Positions 12,780-24,343 of a stretch of DNA of 64,000 nt are shown in pieces. The stretch lies in assembly GCA_029851415.1 (NCBI GenBank), contig CM056744.1, positions 14,701,268 through 14,765,267 of the forward strand. The letters run 5' to 3'. Within the stretch, counting starts at the first letter, position 1. Each line of letters starts with the position of its first letter. The translations under genes were made by a program, and so were the position numbers. Source of the DNA: Eretmocerus hayati (lineage: Eukaryota; Arthropoda; Insecta; Hymenoptera; Aphelinidae). Below the pieces are notes generated by a model. The model was not told where the DNA came from, did not search any database, and saw only the letters and a list, made by a program, of their open reading frames with translations.

Positions 12780-15617
12780 CAACTCTTGTCAAGGCTGCAA
12801 CGAGGTCGTCGATCTTGTCGCGTCACTGAGCTTCTCTTTAGGCTAGGTTATGTGAATGTGAAGCTCAAGAGTAAGTACAGAAGACATTCGAGGCTCTAAA
12901 GCTTTTGGCTAGACATGAGCAATATACCGAGATGTAGACACACAGGATTTGGTCTTTATATTATGTATGTGTATGTGTATTACCTTCCACGATTGACTGC
13001 TGAAATCGACAATTAGCTGAGAGTGTTCTATGTATAGCTAGATGAGCTTAATTAGCTTGAAATTCGAGACTTGAATTCATGTGTGCTTTACTCTGATGGG
13101 ATGCGATGTGTGATGAGCTGTGGTTTGAAATTCAGATGCAAAATGGGTGCTGTGCACTGAAGCTTGATTTGAACTCGCATTATTGATAGTTGAGTTGCTG
13201 ATTTGGGATTGTGGCATACCTGGAGGTATGAGATTGTTGTTTCAAGATGGAGTGAATTCTTTGGATGATTTTAATCAAGAATTGACGAAAAATTTACTTC
13301 TGGATTATTGTGCATTTTGTTTCGAAAAGTTGGTGTCAAAATTTTTCCAGATTTCCCATGTTGGATAATTATGATCATTTGTAACAGAATTCCATGATCA
13401 AGTAGGAACTTTGAATAATGAATGAAATGAAATTTGAGAATGAATTTTGAGTATAACTCTGCCTTTGATCAAATTTCTTTCTTTTTCGCATAAAACTGTA
13501 TCACATTGCGTGATGACTATTCTGATAGTTTTCCAAATCTTGAATTTAATGGTAATTACAGTACCCAAAAAAAAATGGAACACGGATACCTTCACTAAAA
13601 CAGCCATTACTCCGACGCGTTTGGGTTTACGCCAATTTTCCAAAAAGCACTTGAAAGATGAGAAAAAAATCTATCAAATTAAGTGTTTTAAAATTTTTTT
13701 TGATCATAATCTCATGCCTTTAATTGACACTCAGTATTGGAAAAATTCTCATTTCAATCAATCATCGATCATTTATCGGGAAATCACGATAGCGTAAAAA
13801 TTCTTGCGGGATGTTGTAGTTCTTTTCAAGACCTTCAAAATCCTTTTTTGAAATGTTGCTCTACGATTTTTTACACCCGAGTTACGAGCGATCTCGTACA
13901 AAGAATTTCATACGAGTTGAGGGTATCGAAAGTATGGAGACATGAGTTTTTCTTAGTTGAGGTGGGCGGAAGTCCTTTCGACCAATTTTTGGAATGAACC
14001 TGGCAATTAATTCATAGAATTCTGAAAATTTTACGTCAAAATCGTAGATTATGACCTTTTCCGTATTTTTGTTACACTCAACCCGTACAAAATTCTTTGT
14101 ACGAGATCGCTCGTAACTCGGGTATAAGAAACCGTAGAGTAATGTATAAAAAGATGATTTCAAAGGTCTTGAAAAGAGCTACAACATCTCGCAAGAATTT
14201 TTACGCTATCGTAATTTCCCGATAAATGATCGATGATTGATTGAAATGAGAATTTTTCCAATTTTGAGTGTCAATTAAAGTCACGAAATTTCGATCAAAA
14301 AAATTTTTAAAACACATAATTTGATAGACTTTTTCCTCATCTTTCAAGTGCTTTTTGAAAAATTGGCGTATATAGACCCAAACGCGTCGGAGTAATGGCT
14401 GTTTTAGTGAAGGTATCAGTGTTCCATTTTTTTTTGCAGGGTACTGTACATCAAGACTACTCCTGACTCGTTGATAATCTCAAAAATTTCTCACAAAAAT
14501 TTTATGGAAAGTACAGTTAGCTACAAGCCAATATCTTATCTAAGCTAGTCGAAAGTATCCTCAATGAAATCCCAAGAATTTCTATTGTCGATGTAATCAT
14601 TGTTGTCACTTTTCTCTGTCCCGCTTCGGTAATTACCTCAATCGGGACAAACTTATGGCCATCCCTAATAAAATGAGTCTGACCTTCCTTAGGTAAGGAT
14701 AATTTTAAACAAAATTTCAAACATAACTATTTCCAGAGGGTCAAATTTTTCGATTCATTTGCTTACGTCAAAGATGATACACGAATTTCAATAAAAATAC
14801 CACCAGTAAATGTAGTAAGAACCTGCTCTTTCATTTTGATTCGAATTCATACAAGACTGTCACTGCCCTATCGATTCCATTATCCCACTTTCAGGTGACA
14901 TGTCACTTTGGTAAGAGAGTATATATTGAATGTCGAAACCACAAACGGAGACACTGATGCACCATACACCCCGCACAGAGATCTGTCCGCGAGCGGTGGT
15001 ATAATAGTATAGTGGCTTTGGCTGCTATATCGGATGTTTCCGGTGTCGGTAAAGTTTTAGACATCGAGACACGTACCCAGCTTAGATGTACTTCTTCTTT
15101 TGCTATAGTCGGCTTTTACAGAGAAATTCTTTTTGTTGTAGAATGAAACCAACGCTCTACTTTTGTAAAACACCTCTTGGTATACTTGGCTTTGCTCGAG
15201 GGTAACATGTCCGAAGAGAATTCTTCGAGTGTCGTACATAGATGTTACAGACAGGGTGTCTCTAAAGGGGAACTACTAGAACGTGCGGGTTTGTAATTTA
15301 TGTACCACGAGTACTTATAATTTTTCTGGAAATTGGCGCAATACTAGTTTTTTTGAGATTTTTATGGAAAAAAGGGTTAGTCCTTCATAAAGATTTTACC
15401 ACGAAGAAACGAGAGATGAATATTATGAACTTCAAAGCACAATTGTTATTAAAACCACAAGTTTCGTCTTGTAATCAGTCACATTTCACACGAGGATCTA
15501 TGATCGATCACTTCCCACACTGGTCCGAAGATTCATTATGAATCAAATAAAGATTCATTTCAGAGCTAGATGTATGATTCTGTGGAATATTTTTACAAAC
15601 AATATCTTAAGAAATAA
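12780..15617. other. Spacer with one long palindromic element
   Basis: No gene found. Apart from the TA-flanked palindromic transposon at 13559-14446, the rest is unremarkable AT-rich DNA with short unsupported frames. Confidence 0.5.
13559..14446. mobile_element. Long-arm inverted-repeat transposon, TA target
   Basis: An 888-bp element flanked by TA on both sides, with terminal CAGTACCC and arms of roughly 400 bases that pair almost throughout (for example ATCATCGATCATTTATCGGG near 13763 and its complement near 14216). TA duplication and CAGT-type ends suit a Tc1/mariner-like non-autonomous element. No transposase frame is present. The centre repeats the GTACAAAGAATTTC-type motif in opposite orientations. 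Confidence 0.85.
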
Positions 15618-15623
15618 TTTATT
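15618..15623 (-). terminator. Candidate poly(A) signal of the ankyrin gene
   Basis: AATAAA on the minus strand, about 236 bases beyond the ankyrin stop codon. It is plausible but not proven, because AATAAA is frequent in AT-rich DNA. Confidence 0.4.
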
Positions 15624-15859
15624 TGAAATAAAGGTCTAAAAACAGATGACATATTGATATACATATCCATGATACACATATCAATGATTCAGTTGAAAAC
15701 TATTTCTTACTATAAACAAAGAATTCAAAATAAAATATGACTGAAAAATATGAACGATGATAAAATGCTTAATTTCTATATTTACAGATTCTTTTTAAAT
15801 GATCAAACATAAAAACATTCTTATTGCGAATAACAGAGATAGAAAATCCTTCCCCAGTG

Positions 15860-18313
15860 TCAAACTTTACACAGAGAACAAAGGTCTTTTATATGGAGAT
15901 ATGTTATTATGTCATGAAGGAGACTGTCACAGGTGTTGAACTGAGATCCAAGTAATTTCTTCAGTTTCGTCTTGGCATGATCCAAAACTTTCCGTCTAGT
16001 TTGTGTCATTGAATACCGATAATCAATCAGACTACCATAGAAGTGGTAACTTTCAATGACCTTTAGAGACTCGAAAGTTTTAATTAAATCACCATTGTTG
16101 ATGAGTCGCGTAAAATCTACTCCCGTGAGAAGATCGTACAATGTAAGACAGCCGTACAAGCGTTTAGTCTTCAGGAGTTCTATTTCACTGGAGCATTCTT
16201 GCATTAGTTCTAAATAGTCTGGATTTTCATCAAACAACATCTTCATAAATGAATTATCACCATTTGGTTCTGCATCTAAGTATCCTTGGCTCTTGCGTAA
16301 GGTAATCTGTTTGATCAAGCATTCAGAAACATCATCATCACTAAGTATATCTCTAATGAAATCATGAGTATTTTCGTTAATATTCCTTGGTAAGTTAGCA
16401 CCTGTTAATATGAGTAAATCTAGGAATAACGGTTCACGCCTATACAATGCGTCAATAAATGGTGTTGTTCCAGATTTTTGGCTAGAATTTGAGGATACCA
16501 TGTGAGATACAGATCTTCTGTATCCATCAAGAAGGTCGTTACTGACGGCTTTGAATGGAATATTGACATCTGCGCCCCATTCAATCAGTAATCTGAAGCA
16601 TGCAAAGTTCTTTGCACCAATAGCGATGAATAATGCTGTAGAGCCACTTGCATCAACTTCATCGACATCATAGAGAAGACTCTTGAGTAGATATTCTAGT
16701 ATATTTCCACTCATATTCATCGCTGCCAGATGGAGAGGAAACTGGACACCACATTCCTCCAACTGAATGCCACGCTCAAAGAATAATTTCATCATTTCTA
16801 GGTTTGCATGTCTAAGAACAGCTTGAAATGGGACATAGGCACCATAATCGAAACGATTTATGCTAGCACCATGGTTTAAGACTATTTTTAAAATCTCAAT
16901 CGATTCAGTTACTTTGCTTTCATTGAAATTGTCTGCAGCACAGTACAATATATTACATCCATTGTAATCTTGTGCTCCAACATCTGCTCCATTGTCCAAG
17001 AGTATTTCAACAATGTTCTTGTGATGATGTCTCATAGCGAGCTACAAAATCAAAATGGTTGGATGAAAAACAGTGTTTCTATAAAAGCAAGTGAAGAAGA
17101 GTGTACTCGCTCTGAATTAACCAGTAGGAAGGAGTGAAAAACTAAGTTTGCAAGATTGAAAATTAACTTATTAATTTCCATAATTGTTATCGCCACAGTC
17201 TGGGCTGAAGCATATTATTGTGCTCTTGAAAGAAGGATTGGTTTTAACCAACTATTGGAGTAATGAATTATCAGAACCTATGACTGATATGGATCATATA
17301 TAAAGATGCTTACTTGACATCAATAAATACTTTCGAACATACATTGCAGCTATCCATACATCTAACCTCATTTTGTGGAAGAATGAGTGGAAACCAAATG
17401 ATATCTCAAAACTATAGATTGATGCGCTCTGTATTCTGTAGTAGAATGATATCAGAATTTAGACAGCTTCCATACTCACTTCAAGAGGAGAATTAGTGCA
17501 GCGCTGATTTATATTGATGTCAGCCCCAGCTTCGATCATTCTTTGAACCAACTCGTAGTTACCATGCTTTGCAGCAACAGCAAGTGGAGAGTATCCGTAG
17601 TTGTCAACCCAATCAAGTAGAGCTCCAGCATCAAGAAGAACCTTGATCAATTCCCAGCTGCAGTCTTTTAAAGCAGCCGCAAAGTACAAACAAGTACTGC
17701 TACACTGATTCGCAAGATTAACATTGGCGCCAGCTTCTATGAGCTGTTTTAGTAGAATCTTTATGCTAGATTCATCGGTATCAAGTTGCAAAGCTCTGCT
17801 AAGTGTGTGCCTTCCATGACTATCAAAACAATTCAATTCTGAACCATGGTTGACCATAAAAAGTTGCACCAAATCAAAATCATTCTTTGAAACAGCAAGA
17901 TGCACACACGTATCGGTGTTACCAGTATAACAACATCGATGTTCGTCGACAATTCTCAATCCAGCATCCATGAGCATCATGATCATTTGCCAACGTGTTT
18001 CACGATCATTCTGACTTATCGCAGCGTGCATTGTGCTACGATATTGACTCCAATGTTCTTTGTTATGAAGATTGGGTCCAGATTTTAGGAGCAATTCAAT
18101 CATCTCAAAATTACCTTGAGCTATAGCTGATTGTAGGCAAAAATGATGATTGGTAATCACGTTGAAGTCGTAGCCATTTTTCAAGAAATTTCTCACGGTT
18201 TCGATATCGTTGTTTCTCACAGCTATTAGCATGCCCGGATCAGGTGGTACAGTGATTGGGACATGAGGATGGACTGTAATAACCGCTGGAATAATTCGAT
18301 AGCCACGATACAT
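15860..18313 (-). CDS. Ankyrin-repeat protein with PRANC-like C-terminus
   Basis: Two exons: 18313-17480 and 17041-15860. They join in phase 0 across a 438-bp intron with donor GTGAGT and acceptor TTTTGTAG, giving about 671 residues. The junction falls inside an ankyrin repeat and restores its consensus (SPLE joined to LAMRHHHKNIVEILL), which strongly supports the model. About 12-13 ankyrin repeats span residues 27-505. Typical hallmarks are LAVSKNDFDLVQLF, SPLAVAAKHGNYELVQ and LHLAAMNMSGNILEYLL. The C-terminal 150 residues (YGCLTLYDLLTG, then YGSLIDYRYSMTQTRRK, then LLHDIITYLHIKDLCSL) fit the PRANC pattern, a degenerate F-box-like end. In known PRANC proteins this end contacts SCF ubiquitin ligase adaptors, so a substrate-adaptor role is inferred. 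An in-frame TAA lies just upstream of the chosen ATG. A plain ankyrin protein is the alternative. Confidence 0.87.
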
Positions 18314-18342
18314 TATAATAAGATCAATTGATGATTAATCAC

Positions 18343-18367
18343 AACTGATGAGAGAATTGCGAACTGA
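18343..18367 (-). promoter_or_regulatory. Candidate initiator sites of the ankyrin gene
   Basis: Two TCAGTT motifs on the minus strand (18343-18348 and 18362-18367) lie about 30 and 50 bases upstream of the start codon. TCAGTT matches the arthropod initiator consensus. No TATA box is evident, and the 5'UTR would be very short. Confidence 0.3.
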
Positions 18368-18465
18368 TGCAAACTGCGCCATCATATGGTTCCACATGTT
18401 CCACAATCACAGCAGACGACATCAAAAACTACTGACACTTCACGCCGCGCGGCCCGTTCCTGAGG

Positions 18466-18769
18466 TATAGTGACCCTTGCCCTTATCCAAAATCCTTACG
18501 GCTCCCCTTATGCTACACCTTACGGACGGTTTTCAATAACATGTCGCGACTATCTATGCATTTTTTCGTTCAATTCATTAATGGAATTCCATATTATAGA
18601 TGAGCGTGTCATATTTTATAACTTTTTGGCCCATAACTGCATTTAGTCTGTTCTGCCGGTCCCAAATAATTTAATACTGCACATAATGTCACGACAAGTT
18701 GTTAGAAACCAGCCATAAGGTGTCGGATAAGGAAAGTCGTAAGGATTTCGGATAAGGAGAACGACTATA
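18466..18769. mobile_element. MITE with ~80-bp inverted repeats upstream of ankyrin gene
   Basis: Imperfect terminal repeats of about 80 bases start TATAGTGACCC on the left and TATAGTCGTTC on the right, read inward. Both contain CCTTATCC, AATCCTTACG and ACCTTA blocks in the same order. TA-type ends suggest a TA target duplication. It sits about 150 bp 5' of the ankyrin start codon, within the likely promoter region. Confidence 0.8.
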
Positions 18770-18796
18770 AATTCCAGCCTACGAGTGGTCGATTTT

Positions 18797-18877
18797 TGAA
18801 GCTCTTATACCCGTAGTATATATAGCACCACCATCGATATAGGTATACTTATGCATTAGGGGTATAAGAGCTTCAAC
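18797..18877. repeat. Short inverted repeat
   Basis: GAAGCTCTTATACCCGTAG near 18797 pairs with its complement ending near 18877 (GGGTATAAGAGCTTC) across a loop of about 40 bases. Its origin is unclear. Confidence 0.6.
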
Positions 18878-18985
18878 ACATGATCCGCTAGGTGCGCTAC
18901 AGTCGGGGGACACCTCGAAATGAGAATATCTGAGAATAATACAGAATAATACCTTGCGTTTTGGGTCCAGGTCCAAGACGGGTTA

Positions 18986-19331
18986 TTAGGGTATGTCCAC
19001 AAATGATGCAAATGCGGTGCACACTGCGCACTGCACACGTGCACATGTGCAGCTCATCGAACTTTTGAGCAAAGGTTGGTCTGGAGGGCTCACATTAACT
19101 TGAGGATTTCTGATTTGAATCGGTTTGTGCCTTTGCTCTGTTATCGGCTACTGATCCAAAGCAGAACTCGACGAGTTCCGTCTGATTTCAGCTGAAATTG
19201 GATGAACTGCAAGTGTGCACGTGTGCAGTGCAGTGCATATATGCGCAGTATGCACTGCATAGGTATAATATCAAATGGCCACCATATCAAATGCATCATC
19301 TCGATATGCATCATTTGTGGACGCACCCTTA
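18986..19331. mobile_element. Harbinger-like MITE H1 (GTGCA-type subterminal)
   Basis: The element at 18989-19328 has tips GGGTATGTCCACAAATGATG and the complement of GGGTGCGTCCACAAATGATG, flanked by TTA on both sides (3-bp duplication). The subterminal stretches near 19010-19050 and 19212-19260 are packed with GTGCAC/GCACTGC words. The inner core (CAGCTCATCGAAC, GATCCAAAGCAGAACT, CAGCTGAAATTGGATGA) recurs in the outer element at 32.5-34.3 kb. It has no coding capacity. Confidence 0.82.
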
Positions 19332-20238
19332 TTTGTAGCTGATGTCTGCGCTCTGCGGACGACCGACGGATACCCGGCCACTAAAAATTTCACATTATGG
19401 TATATGGTGTGACATAAGAATGTTTACCAGATGGACGATTTTAATTATAAATGATTGAATTTTGATTTTCTCACAAATTGTGGTTAGTTTGCTCTTGTTG
19501 CATTAGACCACAATTTCATCGCCTTTCTTTATAATGAATCTTATAATTAATCTTAATGATGAATTCCTGTATAATGAAATGTATAATGAACTCGTCGATG
19601 CGCTCCTCGAGCGTAAAGCATCACGCTCGTGCGTAAAGCACGTTTTTCGCCATCGTTATGCGTATAATACTATTTCACACCCTTGTATCGAAATGTACTT
19701 TTGCACCCTCGTTACTCAACTATTTTGTCAACAATAAGTACTTTAGTAAATTGATATTGCAGGGATTCAGTTTCAATTCGAGATATATATTGAATGAAAA
19801 ATCATTCTTCCATAGGATCTCAATAACTCGCTTTCAAGTATATGTTTGATAAATCATTATATCCACTAAAATATTATCTGCGAAGAATAAGATTATTGGT
19901 TGAAGAAATATCGGAATTTTCGTCAGCATTGATAAAAAACTCAATGAAATTTTGCGCTAAATTTATTCAAAATTTACCGTTGAACATAATTCATCCAACT
20001 CAAAAATATTTGACTTATACAATTGATCATTTCATTCCAATGATTTTATTTATGCTTTTGAAAGAATATTTTTATATAATCACGCACACACCTGTGTTTA
20101 TTCAATCACGTATTAACGTCAACGACTGACAAAATTGAGAAAATCGCGATACGCTCTCGGTCATAGTAATCTCGATTTTTAGCGATATTAGATCAGTTAT
20201 ACGCGTGCAGTGAACGTTTTCTCATTATTTGGTTTAAA
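19332..20238. other. Intergenic spacer upstream of the secreted-protein gene
   Basis: AT-rich, without a supported exon. Near 19680 it contains CACCCTTGTATCGAAATGTAC, one end of the hairpin-element family seen again near 39.9 and 41.0 kb. A TCAGTT initiator-like site occurs at 20193-20198. Confidence 0.45.
20193..20198 (+). promoter_or_regulatory. Candidate initiator of the secreted-protein gene
   Basis: TCAGTT (arthropod initiator consensus) lies 46 bases upstream of the first ATG. No clear TATA box precedes it. Confidence 0.3.
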
Positions 20239-23200
20239 ATGGCTCTGTGCTCCTATGTATCGTTTCTTTGTACAATGTTCTCGAGCTCCTCGATTGACTC
20301 TATAGGTAAGTTTCCACAGTTCTCTTAAGAAAGAATTTTTTTAAACCAGATTTATGAATAGAATGATTTCATTTCCAGTTTGTCCGGCGAGTAATTTTGA
20401 TTTTGTATCTGTAACTAAGGATAATGAGATGAGGATGTTGAAAGTGAACGATGCTCACATCAAATTTGATTATAACAGGAGTAATTTGAGAGTTTTTAGA
20501 AACCCTGAAATGTCATCGGTTAATCTATTCTTAGGCAATACTTCATACTCTTACGAAAGTCGATCGGATAAAAAACGAAGTAAGAATGATATATATACCT
20601 GTCGCCTACTTTATTATGAAATTAAATATTCCCAAGAATCTTGATAGTATGATCCGATGTTTTTTAGGTAGTATGTTTAGTTTTCGAAGGAATCAAAAGG
20701 AAATCACACCTGTGAGAAGTGAGACTGAAATTATTGGCTCTGCTAATCTCGTGGTAGGTAAACTTCTTTCAAAAGTTTCATGAAAAAATTTTGGAATACC
20801 ACTACTGTCTTTTCGGAGTATTTGCATAGATTTTTTAACGTTAGAATATTCATTTTTTCTCGATTTCTCAAAACAATTTCACGTATAAAATACCCCCTCC
20901 CCTCATAAAAGCTTTAAATTCATTTTCAGAACAATAAGGTATTCATTTTTCGCCTATGCGTTATATTATCTCAAATTTCCAGGCGGAAGAGTGATTTTTA
21001 TGGAGAAAATTTGAATACAATTAGCTTACTCAGAATACATATTTCAGTAAAATTGAAACTGTATCTCATTGAATATCTCTTTATTATCATTCGACAGGAT
21101 GCCAATAATATTAGTAAGGGATTGGAGAATTGCCAATTTAAGCTGGCAGATACACTAACAGGAAGGTAAGAGATGAAAGGATATGCATTACATTGAATGA
21201 ATTCTTTTCTCAATAAATATGAGAAAATTGGAACCCGATTAGTTCCTTGGACTGCATATAACCTTGGTTTTGGACAGAGCTGCAGTTTGGTTCCACCTAC
21301 TTGCATATGCACCATTTATATCGTAATTGAGGAGAATATTCATTTGGTATCACTTGGAATTAATGATATTTGGGCGCTTTTAATTATGCTAGAATAACCA
21401 AAATGAGCTTAATTTTATTTTCGAAGTAGTGGTAGATCCCGATTTATTCTTCCTTCGTAGCGAATTCTATCGCTCATTGATCAGACCAAGTTGTAAATGT
21501 TGATCTCGATCCAAGCTTTTCATTTTTCGTTACGAGTAAAAAAAACAAATTATGGGCCAAAATGAAAATAAATCATTCTATAATTTCATCCCTTGAATGA
21601 AATAATCACGTCGGATAAGCATCTAAAATCACTTCAAATTCAATTGGCTACAAGGAAAAACTTTATGACCGCAGTTAACTCCCAATAAAAAATAAAACGA
21701 CTGTATCCCAATTTCATTTCCGCAAAAGTAATTTCAATCTGTCGTTTGAGATGATACCTCGTTAAAAACCGATCTGCTACAACTACGAAAAGAAAAATAT
21801 GCTTTACTCCTCCTTCTCCTCCCCTCCTCCCTGTATCCCTCCAAGTTGTTGAGATAGAAATCTCTCTTTCATCGTACTTTCAGACGATGAGCTTGAATCT
21901 GCTTATTTCGATCGTAGTTTGATTATTTATTCACTGGCTATATTTTTTTTTGGTCGAATTCGCAGGTTATTGACGAGCCAAGCCGATGAAGCGGCTTTAA
22001 AATGCTTGAATTCGATGCTGTGCCAAGCTATTGGTCCTGTAAAAGAGGAAGATTTGGCTAGAGCTCAAGCTAATCCACTTAAATTTGGTGCTGTATTGGC
22101 GGATACTACGTCAAAAACCGTAATATTTTGATGTATTTGATATCCCTATTGTATGTAACCTATATCAATTCATCAGTTAACAACTTCGCTGGGCAGTTCC
22201 CATCGTTCGGACATACCAATCCTTTTTTGTGTGTGGTGATAATCAAAATCCTATTAAATGAGTCTCGGTCCCACCGGTGGGATCCATTGCACACATGGAA
22301 GGAACTGAGATTTTGAGCGTCGCAACAAATATGTTGATGCTCGGTGTATGTACACACTAAAGCGAGACATTTTCAATCATGGTTAATTGATGAAAAGTAG
22401 GTTCAATTTCACGCAAATTGGATTGATTTTGTCAACTATCTCTTTTGATACAACATATCCCGCGCGAAAATTTTTTTGTTGATCGTATGAAGTTTTCCTG
22501 ATGATAACTTGATGTTCCGAAAAACTTCATAGATGAACAAAAAAGATTTTACGCGGTATCATTTCCTGATTGGCTAACGGGCCGTGCATAAATCATGTTC
22601 CCGAACTCCAGACATTTTTGCGAGCATTTTTGCCCCCCCCTCCTCTTCTTTTGAGTGACTACATGATATTCATGTGCGGCCCCTGATGATTTCAGGAGCA
22701 TTTGGTAGATGCTGTGGATAGTCTATTAAAGAAATTTCCTGGAAATGTCCATAACGAGATGAATACAACAATAGAACTTGCAGATACCAAGTATGAAAAG
22801 TTACTGGCTTCAAATGGTTTCTTTACGTAAGTATTGATCATTTATTCGACTAAAACAAGACTTCCAGAATAATTTGATGCAGGGACAAAAGTATATTTCT
22901 GTAGATAAAAATTCGTACTGTTCCAATCACACTATATCCTTTGCACAATGAAGGGAAAAAGCAATTTCAAATGCATTCAATCTTTGAACAAGAACAATAC
23001 CTTCAGAGACTATAGTCTGAACTCATTACATTTTATAGCATCGCACAGTGAGATTTGAGTGAAGTTTCCACTTTGAAGCTCAAAGGAGCCATTGTTTTCT
23101 AGATTCTTGAGCGGCTTGCAGAGGGAAGGCAACGTTTCCGTCGACACATCATTCAGTCAGGGTTCAACTCTTGTCTCTTTTACTTTTGTGGCATCAAAGG

Positions 23201-24287
23201 GATACCTCATTTACAAACATCTCGAAGTGGTAAGTACATATAATACTAGAATACCCCTATTCATTATTATTAGCATAGTGTTGATGAAATTTTGGGAAAC
23301 TGTTTGTTTGAATAATCAGATATTCATGATGTAATACTGAGGCGTCAACTTTAGTCACTTCCATTTTCAGTTCACTCGATTTGCGTTAAATGGCCGACGA
23401 AATTTTGATCTACCCTGGTGGGTATATTCTGTATGTAATTGGATTTTTGCCTTGGAATGGTCAATTTTCGTCTTGTGACTGGAAACAGGCCAAAAATATA
23501 ACTTTTTTGGACTTTTATGACAACAGGCCAAAAATAGTCTAATTTATGGCCAATTTTCATGTGACTGAGGTAACATTTATATCAGGAATGCACCTTAGTC
23601 GAGTTCATTGTATTTTTACAAAATTTTGGGGCAATTTTTACAATCTCAAGAGATTATTTGATCCTTGAAGTATTCAACCTACATTTTACATTCTTTTTAC
23701 CAGATACAGTAGTTTCCGATATAGTTTCTCAGATTCGATGTACCCAAGTACACGTCACACTTTCCATTCCACAAATTTGATCGCATTTCAGAATACGGCC
23801 ACTATACGAAAAGACAAATTTTTGACGAAACAAAATCGTAAACCCAACCAAATACCTATCAAAGTTTTTGGCCATAATTTTATAGCAAAATGATAGCGAT
23901 AAAATAGACATGATAAATTAGTGATCAAATATTCACATTCTCATTATTAATTCAATATTCTTACAGTTCAAATGGATACCATTTTCATGTTCCGCATGTG
24001 CTGATATCCAAAATATGATATTCAGAGCTGTAATTGTATTAAAACACGATAAGAATCAGTGCCAAATAAACGTCCAAGAAATCGATTTGATATTTCCTGG
24101 GTTGACAAAAACTTACTCCTGCAATCCACACACTTATCTATCAGATGTGAGTGTGTCTCTCTACATCGGAGATGCGATGTCATCGGCGGAAGTGGCCAAT
24201 TCAATCGAAAGCCACATTCGGAAGCAATTTTCAGAGTATGTCAAAGCTTTAGATTGCGAAAGCTTGATACCTAGCAAGTATCATTGA
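20239..24287 (+). CDS. Putative secreted protein, eight exons, unknown family
   Basis: I do not recognise this protein. The model joins 20239-20305, 20379-20579, 20668-20753, 21098-21165, 21966-22119, 22696-22826, 23103-23229 and 23967-24287. All phases agree and the reading frame is continuous for 384 residues. Introns have AG acceptors and mostly strong donors (GTAAGT, GTAAGA, GTAGGT); the exon 5 donor GTAATA is weaker. The start context AAAATGG is good, and the first 20 residues are hydrophobic/Ser-rich, consistent with a signal peptide. The mature part carries about ten cysteines, two in a CSAC motif, and several potential N-glycosylation sites (for example NTS, NTT, NVS). Residues about 130-235 look helical. 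No membrane segment is evident after the leader. An optional extra exon after 23370 (phase 0, weak donor) cannot be excluded. Secretion is inferred; a venom or body-fluid protein is possible but unproven. Confidence 0.68.
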
Positions 24288-24337
24288 AATATTCATGCGT
24301 TCATGCATATTGTAAGATTGAGTATTAATTACTTACT

Positions 24338-24343
24338 AATAAA
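24338..24343 (+). terminator. Poly(A) signal of the secreted-protein gene
   Basis: AATAAA, 51 bases after the stop codon of the eight-exon gene, a normal distance for cleavage and polyadenylation. Confidence 0.6.

Noticed and set aside
15860..18313. Ankyrin gene as bacterial endosymbiont contamination
   Set aside because: The repeat is interrupted by an intron with canonical GTGAGT donor and TTTTGTAG acceptor, and the flanks are insect-type MITEs.
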